A stretch of DNA of 48,246 nt, taken from Mesotaenium endlicherianum (Eukaryota > Streptophyta > Zygnematophyceae > Zygnematales > Mesotaeniaceae). The DNA lies in contig WELA01009875.1 of the NCBI GenBank assembly GCA_009602735.1, positions 1 through 48,246 on the forward strand. Reading direction: 5' to 3'. The translations under genes were made by a program, and so were the position numbers. Positions 32,662-42,700 of the stretch are shown here, one piece after another. The notes below the pieces were generated by a model. The model did not search any database and was not told where the DNA came from. It worked only from the letters and a program-made list of their open reading frames with translations. Position 1 is the first letter of the stretch; every line of letters begins with the position of its first letter.

Positions 32662-34940
32662 AGGCCGTCATCTTCCCTCTTACTTTTTACGAGCTTTTCT
32701 TAAAACTCGCTGCTCAGCACCTAGTCCGAGTCAATCTTGTGTATAGTTGGCCCTCATTAAGTATACCTCCTTAGGAGGCCTCTTGACTTCTTGAAGTTTT
32801 TCCTCTTGTCAAAACCAGCCCTGGCCATGGCCACTCTCCCACATGCATAGCTAAAGTCATAGAGCATGTAAGCAAAGTTATATCTTCTAGCCTCATCTTC
32901 AACAATATTTCTTCAGCAAGTGCAAGCTTATTGCCCGTTTTATACCTTACTAATGTGTGTCTGTCTTTAATTCCTGTACGGCAAAAGAAAATTTCAGTGG
33001 TAGTTGCTTGATGCCGCTTCTGCAGGGAACATGACACTTGCTAATGATCAAAATTTCCCTGTCTCAACTGTAATCATATTGCAAAATATGCCCTATTTGA
33101 GGCCACAAATTTCACTTTACAATGAATCTTTGCGGCTCCAAAGTCCTTTGCAATGTATTGCATTCCATTTTCTCTTGATATGGTGAATTGGGCTAAATTC
33201 GAAGGCTGTAAAATGCCCTAGGTCTAGATTACTAGCTTCACATGTACAGCCATAATGACCCTTCGTCTCTTTTGCGCGCTGGATGTGCTTGTGATGAACG
33301 CAATCTGAAGGGACACTGGTACACTTGGTACAACATGATATGGAGTAAGGGTCAAAATTCGTGAACCAATATATATAACCACAAGGTCTTAAACCAAAAA
33401 CATTGCGTGGTTGCCGAACGCTTTTGATGGCTAAAGGTCGTCATTCTGTTAAACTCACTACAGGACATCGTCGACCTATACCTCTATGTTCTCTCAATCC
33501 TCATTTGCTTTTTTGACCTTGTCGACTACGTCGTTTTATGCTGCATCCGGCAAAATGCAATGAGTAAACTGTATATGCGTAGCAAATACGAGTAATTCAC
33601 ACATGTAGCCATGCATGTCCTATACATATAGCTATGAAAAAGCTCCACAGTGGCAATGCAGCAGAGACGTACATGGGTAAATAGTCTTTCCAGCCTTGTC
33701 TCTTTGCATTATAGTATACTATAATAACTGGTATTTGCAAGACGATTGTAACTCTCAAGTACTTATAAGTAATCTTGCTGAAGAAGAGCAAAACCTTGAG
33801 TTGAAGTCTTGCATGTATCCGAAGCAGGAATATTTGTAACCCACTATTTATGATGTTTACTTTAAAGAAATTGGGTGTATGCGTAGTTTCCAAACAAACC
33901 ACTGTAGAAGTTTTTTATGATTGGTCAATCATAACAAGCTAGGTACATGTTTTTTTGTAAGGAGTCAACAAGCTTGATCGTGCAGTACGACACCAGAAGA
34001 GCGTACCTACATAATGCAGACGTAAATTGAGCGCTTCATGTGCATAAGATATGCGGCATAGGCTACATGCATGCAGCATCCCGACACCGCCTCTAAAGAT
34101 GTGAGGAGCCGTACAATCATGTATCTGTATCTGTTGATAGCCGGTTTCATTGGGTCTTAAATAGTTTCCACGTCCATGCATGATCAAAGAAAACACGTAC
34201 CTTCAACGTGTTGACTAAGTAAAAGGTTCCAGCATTTGATGTAACACGCCTGCAGAACAGCCAGATCCAGAAGAGGTGTATACTATATGTTTTGGAGACT
34301 TGGTGACACCATGCAAGGTGAAGACATAAAAGAGACGATGGACAAGCTCCGGCAAAAGGGCTATTGCCAACACTTAAACACTATATTGAGGTACTCGATT
34401 AACTGTTATATACAAACTTGTGCAGCTAGTTTTGCAAAAATCTATCAGTCACTTTGTCATTTGAACAACTTGACTTGTGCTGCCTCATATGGTCTGACAA
34501 GTTTGCCCCTTGACATAATAGCCTTTGTCGTTGCACGTTAAGATGCCGAAATCATGCCCTTCCATACCACGTAACTTTTTCACCTATATCAGATAACCAA
34601 GCCACTGAGTGTTCCCTATCTCAAACACCATCTTTGAGGATTCACAAAAGAAGTGATTGTAAGCCGCTATCAATCTTTTAAATGAGTAAGCTGCCTTTCT
34701 CTACCAACACTGTTAGAAAGCAGTGGACTGGAGTGCTGTCACCCGCATCTCTACTTTGTACAAGCACCTGACTACAAGTGCATGCTAGAGGTTTCTTAGT
34801 CGTATTAAAGCCGTCTCAGAGTGGCCCTGCATACAAGGCGTCCTAATACAGAAGAAACTGTTGGCCATCCACTAAGACCACCAGCAGCAGCAGCACCTGG
34901 TGCTGCATGCGGCCAAAGCAAAACGGGAGTCCAAGCATTT
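32662..34940. other. Intergenic, no gene recognised
   Basis: AT-rich. A hydrophobic frame following an AG at about 33465 (DIVDLYLYVLSILICFF) and a hydrophobic minus-strand frame at 33597-33902 were noted but match nothing I can name. They may be chance or isolated exons. Confidence 0.4.
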
Positions 34941-34989
34941 TAACAGGCTGCCATGAGATGGTTTTCTCCGCCACCTACTGGGCACGCCA

Positions 34990-35690
34990 CTAGTCTTCGT
35001 CGCCCTCCTCCTCCGAATCATCTCTATCGGCCTCGGCTTCGGCCTCCGACTCCAGGTGGCGGCCTCTCGCGTCCTCGTGCTCGGCTTGCTCGTCCCCGTA
35101 AGAGCCGCCGTGCTCTGCTGAGCTGTCCCGCCCATCTCGGTGGAAGGACAAGTTTCCGCCGCGTGCGTCTGGCACCCACCCAAAGAGAAATTTGCTCCCC
35201 ACGCCAGGCGTCAAGCTCAATCGTTGTTAAAGAACTCAAACGCGTGCAAAAGCTCCAGCAAGCACGGCTGCTGCTGCTGCTGCCGCTGCTGCTGCTTCTG
35301 CTGCACGCTTCTGCTGCTGCTGCTGCTGTCACTGCTGCTGCTGGAGGATCTTCTGCAACACTGGAATATCTGACACTGGGGCTACCCTGCTGGACTCTAG
35401 CAGCACGCACCACGTAGCGCGACACGTGGCCTAAGGAGCTCGCCTTCTTGGCCGTGGGCCTCGTCCCCACGACGGTCAGTTGCATGCGTCAAAGACCGCA
35501 TGCACGTATGGGGCGCACTCGCTCACGCACTCTTGGCAACAGCACTCAAAGTGCACAATGAATCCGTAGGTACAGCTGTCGTGACTTGTCGGTGCTTCCA
35601 ACACATCTTCATCTGCATGGAAAAAGAGTTGAGCGGCCTCCTTCCACGGGACATTCCGCAGGATGTTCCACAGGACACCCCTAAGCAGGC
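34990..35690 (-). CDS. Possible unrecognised gene, terminal exons with acidic tail
   Basis: Several minus-strand stretches look coding by composition and splice context. One is 35527-35612, with a TTCCATGCAG acceptor and a GTGAGC donor; it encodes DEDVLEAPTSHDSCTYGF and a Cys-rich HFECCCQEC end. A second is at about 35400-35480 (VVGTRPTAKKASSLGHVSRYV). The third is 34990 to about 35215, ending in a strongly acidic tail (SEEEGDED, stop at 34990-34992). I cannot join them in one verified frame and do not recognise the family. The codons are GC-rich like the neighbouring gene, and a CTG repeat lies between two of the pieces. Confidence 0.3.
35267..35343 (+). repeat. CTG/CAG trinucleotide repeat
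   Basis: About 20 interrupted CTG units (CAG on the minus strand) with CCG, CTT and CAC interruptions. It lies between two putative exons of the unrecognised minus-strand gene, so probably intronic, though it could encode a homopolymeric stretch. Confidence 0.85.
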
Positions 35691-35874
35691 AGAAGAAGCT
35701 GTGCACGCACGTGCACGCGCGCTTGCCTGCCCCGTTGCTCACACACATCTCCAAAGGCTTGTGATCCCAAAGCTCTGCGGCAAATCTACAGAAATGGACC
35801 CCCATAATCCACATGCAGAGCACATAACTCCCGAACATGCAGAGCGCATGGCAGGTGTCATGCGGGACGTGGAT

Positions 35875-36090
35875 GGACATACTCATGCGTGTGTATATGT
35901 ACGCGTATATGGACACATGTACACATGCATATATGTGTATATTTAATGTCTCGATACGTACTTAAATTTTTATATATGTATGTATAGTTGTATGTAAAAT
36001 AAATGTCTATGCACATATGTATATATGCATATACGTATATATGTATGTGTATATGTATATGTGTGTTAATGTATATGTGTGTTAATGTGC
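35875..36090. repeat. AT/GT-alternating ATGTAT-rich tract
   Basis: Dense alternating purine-pyrimidine words (TATATG, GTATAT, ACATGT) over about 200 bp, in the interval between the unrecognised gene and the EMSY-LIKE gene. No coding signal. Confidence 0.65.
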
Positions 36091-36789
36091 AGTACCGAGG
36101 TACCTGCTGCAGGCAGTCTGCAGAGGAGCAGTTTAAAGAAGGAAACGCTCGGGGGCAGCTCGGCCAGCAGAGCCAGCAGGGCCTGGCACACAGCCACCAG
36201 CATATCAGCATGCTCATCGCATCACCGCACGCAATCACTCTACTGCATACACTTGCAACTGCCTGCCTCTCCTCTCTCACGCACCCGCACACACGCGGCA
36301 GAATTCAGGCAGCGGAGGGGGCAGACTGAGCTGCCACGCCTCAGCGGCAAGGAGCTTGCAGCTGGAGAAAACAAGATAAGGCCAGCCTCTGCCTCTGCCT
36401 CTACCTGTGCCTCTGGCGCAGGCGCAGGCGCAGGTGCAGACGCAGGCGCGGGTGGCGCTTCTTGTGGTGTCTTGCGAGAGGGTCAACTCGAGCGGTGGAC
36501 TGATTCGAGACACTTCTAATCTCACGCTGGAAGGACACAGTAAATGCACACTTGTACTGCTCACGGTCAAGGTGCCGGAGGTCTAGGGGGAACGCAAACA
36601 TGCACCACACGATCCCAAACATTACATAAGGAGACCCCACTTCTCTATTCTAAGGACCTTCAGCTCGTGAAGCCTGAGCCGCTGCGCCTATTTGTCACAG
36701 GCCCGTCCCCTCTGGCCAGGGGAAGACAAACCTGACCAGAGCAAAGGCGCGTTGTCCCGGCCCTTACCTGAGGCATCAACAAATAAATC

Positions 36790-39700
36790 CTAGAACGTGA
36801 CAGCCCGGCATAAATGCCAGACCGTTCGTGAGGCGCAGCGGCTGAGCACTGGCAGAGTGGAGAGAGAGACAAGGTGGATGACGCCCCCACCTGGCGCACC
36901 TTCTTCCTCCTCCTCCTCCTCGTCCGAAGTCGAGCCGAGCTCCTGGAGGGCGTGCGTGATGGCGTCCTCCCGCTCCTACCACGTGTCAGAGTCAGCGCCA
37001 GACCCAAAGTCAGAGCCAGAGCCAGAGCCAGAAACAGAGCCAGAGCCAGAGTCAGCTACCAGCAGCTGGGTCACGTGCAAGTCCCACGCGCAGCAAGAGC
37101 ACCGAGTGCGAAAGGGACCCGAGCCTCGAGACTCTCAAGAGGGAGGGTGCACACAGGCTTGGCCGCATCGCCGATAGCGATCATGCCCGACACGGCCCGC
37201 AGCCAGATTACTGGAAGAGCAGACGGGGAGCCCTGGTGAGCCCCGGTCAGCCCCGGAATGCGAGTGAAGTGCGATGGAAGGCGACAGAAGAGCCAAAAGT
37301 GACGTGGGTGCCGTAAGTGCAGGAACGTGCAGAGGGTCGGGCGCAAACAGCCAACAAAGCGACAGCGGCGATGGAAGTGCCGATAGAGCAAAGGGCCAGC
37401 GCCACGGTGGTCCTCGACTGGACTCTGGAGCATCGGGAGTGACACAGAACAGCCCATGCAGCAGGGCCCGCTCGCAGCGGACAGCCGCACATTTTCACGT
37501 GGCGCTCAAAGCACCAGATTTGATGGGAGAGCTCTCACACCAGTCAGAAGCGGCCACCAAGTGCACGGACGTCGCCACAACGCACGGGCAAAAAGCTGAG
37601 GCAAATGCAGGCAAGAGCACATAAGAGCGAAGTGCAGTGGGTGACGAAGATTCATTTTCCCGAAGAAGGGGCACGGGGTGCAGGGATGGGACTGGTGAAT
37701 GCCCTTCATACTTTTTCGGAAAGGGGCATGTCGATCAAAGTGACGGGGGCGGCTCTGGCTTACCTTGACTATTTGGCGGTACTCCTCCAGCTTGTGCACG
37801 TCCTCCTCCTCCTCTATCCTATCCACCTGCGGGGGCGAGGGGGGCGGGGCACAGCAGCAGACCGACAGGTGGCGGGCAAGAGCTGTTTTTGTCAGACGGG
37901 ACTTTGCGACGGGAGAAGTGCACGAGAGCGCGGCAGCTCTGCCAGGCAGCCAGCCACCGGGAAAGGACAGGAGACAGCAGTACAGCACCAGCTGGCAGGC
38001 ATGAGCTCCGTTCAGGAGGTGTGTGTGCCAGGTGTCCCGCTCTACACACAGAGCAGTTTCAATCGCGCGTAGCAGGGCCACAAAGGACCAGCAGCGCCAG
38101 CAGCAGCAGCAGCGATGGCAACAGGGAATGCAGCGGCACAGTGTCTGCCTCTCCCGCAAGACACACCTCTCTTTGCGGAGATAAGAAAAGAGACAACTCT
38201 CATTTGCAAGGATGGGACTACTAGGAACCCGTTGCACTCCACATCAAGGGTGATGTCCTCACCATCCACTACTACCTTCTAGTGCGACGCTTGCCAGGCA
38301 GGATGATACAGCAGAAAAAGAACAGGCTAGCGCTCGCCGCCTGCCGTACGACAGCCGCCTCGGGAAATACGAAAGTTCAAAGCATGAAACTTCTGCCAGC
38401 TGGCAGCGTCTCGAGCGTCAAAAGCTGGTCAACTCACGGGCAGGAGGTCCTCTAGGGGCGGCAGATCCGCCGCTCGCAAAGTCCGCTTCCCGGCTCCATT
38501 CACCCCCGCAGGAGTGCCCGCCTTGGCGAAGCCACCTGGCGTCCTGGCAGAGGCCGGCGTGCCAGCCGGGCGGGCGGAGGCAGTGGCCGATTGGCCACGC
38601 TTGAGAGGGCCTCTCCCTCTGACACCTGCTGGCTTGCTGGCGCCTAAGCGCGCACCGGGTCCCATGGGAAGGTCCACCATGGGAGGGCCCTCCACCCACA
38701 TGAGCTCATCTTCCGGCACCTGTCCAAAATCGGGCCGCCCCCAAAGGAGAAGGAGAGAATGAGAATGAGAGTCTGAGAATGAGAGTTTGGCACCTGTCAC
38801 GAGATGAGCGGTCGTCAAAGAGAACAACGTTCAGACTCTGGCAGCAATGGCCTCTCTAGAGATCCGCCACCTGCCGACTTGCAGTTTGTCGTGGCCTCCG
38901 AGCTGAGGGCCTGCTGCTGCCCACTCTCTTGTCCTCTCGCACCTTTACCTCCCTGTCCCCTCCTCCTCCCCTCCTTCTCCTGCACCTGTGCTCGCACCCC
39001 CTCGCCTCCCTTGCCCCCTCCTGCCCTGCCCTCCCTCCCTCCCGTCTGCCCTGCTGCACACCCGTAAACCCTTACACTTTGCAGGCTTCCAGCTCACGGG
39101 TACATCTACGCTGTCAATTCTCAAGCTTCTCTGCCCTCAATTGAGCAAACTGCCGTCGGGATTGCGCACGCTGACGGCCCTGTTTGCTCCCGCACGTCCT
39201 CAAGGGCCGTGTTCAAAAGTGCAAGGAACGGGACCCCTTACCTGCGGCCGCTCTTCCCACCAAGCATCCCCGGGGCACTCGGGCAACGGCCCTGGACCCA
39301 TCACTTGAACCCTGCCAGGTGGCCTCTGACCACCTAAGACTGTCCCCTACACCTCACTCCAATCCAAGCCTGACCGTCACAACCCAATCGTCACAAACGT
39401 AATCTCAAAAGCTTCACGTCAACCCTGGCTCTGGCCCTGGGCCAAACCCTAACCCTAATCTCGTCCTTGCCCTAGCCCTATTCCTAACCATGACCTAATA
39501 AACTCATAACCCTAACCCTGCCCCTACCCTGACCCCTCTAATTTGCGAGTGCCCCTCGCCCAGCCGAGCTGACACGGCGGTGCTCCCAGCAGGAGGCGAC
39601 GAGAGGTGCGAAAGGCTAGAACGAGAATGAGAACGAGAACGACGGGGTTTGTTTCCACAGATCCTCGCAAGCCCCCAGTAGAGAAAGTCTCCGCCCAGCC

Positions 39701-42700
39701 AGCGGGAACCACTCTCCTTGACCCACCCCAAATGAGCCCTCCCCTGCCAGCGTCTCCAGGATCACAGCCTTAGGCCTCAGGGCTGCCGGGCTGATGCCAC
39801 TTGGCGCGAAGCTTTAGGCGCCAGAAAGACAGAGCCTACGGGCAGGAAAGGTGGCGGCACTCTGATGCTACACAGAGAGAAAAGGACTGGCTGAACAAAC
39901 AGGGCTATGTGTCCAGGACAGAGGAGATGGTCTACGGCCCCGTCCGAGTTTGCCGAGCCACAGTCTTCATGTGTTAGGATAGGGGTAGAATGCTTCAGGG
40001 TTAAGTTTGGGTTACGATTAGGTTCAGGGTTAGATGTCTGAGCCCCAAGTCTAAACTGACTTTGCCGCGGGTTTAATACAGGAGAGAGATAGGGGAACAG
40101 AAAGACAGAGAGAGTGTGTGTGCACTCGCGTATTTGTATGAGAGGGCACAAAAAGTGGGGAAGGCAACGTACCTCGTCCAGGTTGACCCACTCAAAGCTC
40201 TCGTGATCTGTGCCAAAGTCGTAGATGATGGAATGCTCCCCCTGCCCAGCCAGCGCAGCACACCCAGCCGGACGAAGGGACCACGACCAGCAAGACTTGC
40301 CACTTATCAGCATCGCAGGCAACAGTACCACCGCCCGCCCATGGAGCCGCGCAAGCGAATAGCGCCCGCCATGTGGCATCGTGACCACTCGGGACGTGGG
40401 TTGGTACCGCACTGGGTAAGAGGGGGTACATCACAACGTGAGAGCCCCCGAGCTTATTTCACGGGGAGTGGTTCTATGAAGTGACGCTATGCTGACCATC
40501 TGCTACTCTTACTTCCTCGTCGGCAGATCCTCAATCCGAGACTGGGACTGCCGACAGCAGCTCTGGTGGTGACAGATGGCGTCTTGTCCGGAAGGGCATC
40601 GTCACAACCAATATGAACGCACACACATATGAACACGGAAGCAGGCGCGCATGCATGCATGCTCATACAAACACACGCAGCCGCACATGCGTACACGCAC
40701 ACGCACATATGTGTGCATGCAAGCACGCACGCACAACACACCCGCAAGCAGCCACACACCCACGCACGCACGCGCGCGTGCACGCACTCTCTCTCGCGCA
40801 CGGCCTCCCTCACGCTGCCGCTGACCTTGGCGGGGTTGTAGTCGGAGACGACGCCGTCGTACCACTTCTGCGTGCCGTTCTCGTTCCACACCATCTTCAG
40901 GCGCTTGCCCACCAGCGGGTTGATCTCCATGTTGCTGGCGGCGGCCGCGCTCACGTCGGCCGCATGCCCGCCGCGCTGCACGCCCGCACCCACGCACACG
41001 CACACACACACACACACACTTGAGCCCCTGTCAAGCTTTGATGGAATTTTTGCAGGGCTCATGTCACGTGGCAAGCCCGCGTATTGCACACCCATGCAGC
41101 TTCCGGACCTACTCCCAGTTCCTCGACCGCCAACGCTAAACCCTGGACCTGTTTGTGTTTGACGTACAAAGTCCTCTTCCCAGTGGCTAATAAGAGAGCA
41201 TGTTTGCCGTTTGAGTGCGCTTCGCCTTTGAAGATGCTGCTGTCTACATTTGCCTCCCTTCTTTCCCCACCCTCCTCTCTGTGAAAGTACCACATTCATA
41301 CTTGCACCATTTCCTCACCACCTCCCTGCCTCTACCGCACCAGAAAAGAGGAGTCAGGAAAAAATTGGGGTGCCGGGAGAGCTCAACGTCCAAGAGCTGA
41401 AGCCAGAGCCGCTTGCACCTTTGACCGTGCAGCCTGGGATTCTTCTTCTAATCTCCTCACGTTTCCCGCTTCAAGACGAAAAGGACTCACAGAATGACAC
41501 AACCAAAACTCACTCTGTGTGTCAAACAGGGCAGATACAAATGAGCTTAAGGCCAGCAGATGTGGAGATGGAAGGGGAGAAGAAGAGGGGAGAAGGAAAG
41601 GAGAAAAGAAGGGAAGGCGAGGATGCGGGACTGGCACGGGAGGAAAGGAAGGGGCGGAACAGAGACAAAGAGGGGCCTCAGGGCGGGGTGGAGAGAGGGA
41701 GAAGGAGAAGACTGACAGCACGGGGGCGCAGGGCGGGCGGAGCAAGAAAAAATCTGGAGCAGAAAGAGGAGGGAGAAGAGGTGGAGGAGGGGGAGGTGAG
41801 AGAGGCAAGCCTGCCGGGTGCGCACTCACCCCGTGCGGCCTCTTCTGCTTCGATTTTGACGACTTGACGGCGCTCCGGGTCTTGGTGATGGAGGAGGGGG
41901 GCCCGGGTATGTCCAGGATGGAAGCCTTGGGGGCCTGCATAGCCAGGGGCCTCGCCACCGGCGCGGGAGGGGGGGGCCCGGTGCGCGCCTTCTTGCGCGA
42001 CTGGGAGCCGCCAACTGTCCCGGGGGAGGTGTCCATAGGGGGTGGTAGCTGATTGGCTGCAAAGCCCGTGTCGCCCGTCGCCCGCCGCTCCCTGCACCGA
42101 CCAACCGCCCAGCCGCCAAGCCGCCAAGCCCCACGCAGGAGGCGACACATGAGCCGGGCAGCAAGGGCGCTCCGCCGATGGTGCGGATCCCAGGCAGGCC
42201 AACCTGGGGGGAGCCGACACGTGCCGTTGTCGCATCGACCGGCAGTGCAACATGACAAAGCTCTCTCCACCTTTTCCTCCTCCTCCTCCTCCTCCTCCTC
42301 CTCCCCCTCCCCCTCCTTCTCCCTCCGTCCCGCCCTCTCCTCCCTGTCTCCATCCCTCCCTCCCTCCCTCACAGGATTGGTGCCATGGGTGAGGTGAGCA
42401 CAGCCCCAGCCAATGCAACTTCCCTCCCTTCCTCTTACGCCAATGCTGCCAGCCTCAGCTATGCAAGGCTCATCTCGTTCTCTCCACGCAATAACAGAGC
42501 CCGAGAACTTTCACCCAGTGTAAACGTCAAATCGAGCCCAGTAGCTTGCTTCCAGCGTGAACGGCGTCGCAGAACTTCTGAATCCCCGGGTATGCACTGC
42601 ATGCATTTGCTCACGGGAGGGAGGGAGCACCGGCAAGCTCTGGGTGCTGAAGTGGCCAGGGACGAAGCTGGAGGTGCAAACTGCGCGCACCTTGTTCCCA

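Larger units (their letters stand above)
38720..40172 (-). other. EMSY-LIKE intron with telomere-like repeats
   Basis: 1453-bp intron between the second Tudor exon and the basic exon. It contains two clusters of degenerate telomere-type words: CCCTAA-type on the plus strand at 39421-39540, and TTAGGG/GGGTTA-type at 39974-40034, in opposite orientation. Pyrimidine-rich sequence is at 38925-39065. Confidence 0.75.

Noticed and set aside
33465..33600. Hydrophobic plus-strand segment after an AG (DIVDLYLYVL...)
   Set aside because: It slightly recalls the last helix of small membrane proteins, but there is no partner exon or definite motif.
33597..33902. Hydrophobic minus-strand frame resembling a membrane protein
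   Set aside because: AT-rich sequence readily gives hydrophobic frames. No splice or family support.
38240..38330. Possible extra EMSY-LIKE exon (DGEDITLDVECNG)
   Set aside because: Open but without clear acceptor and donor in phase. Known EML proteins have no such segment between the basic region and the coiled coil.
41383..42418. Long minus-strand open frames of 246-329 residues
   Set aside because: Only 41830-42091 fits the EMSY-LIKE exon by splice sites and phase. The rest is translated purine/pyrimidine repeat in the flanking introns.
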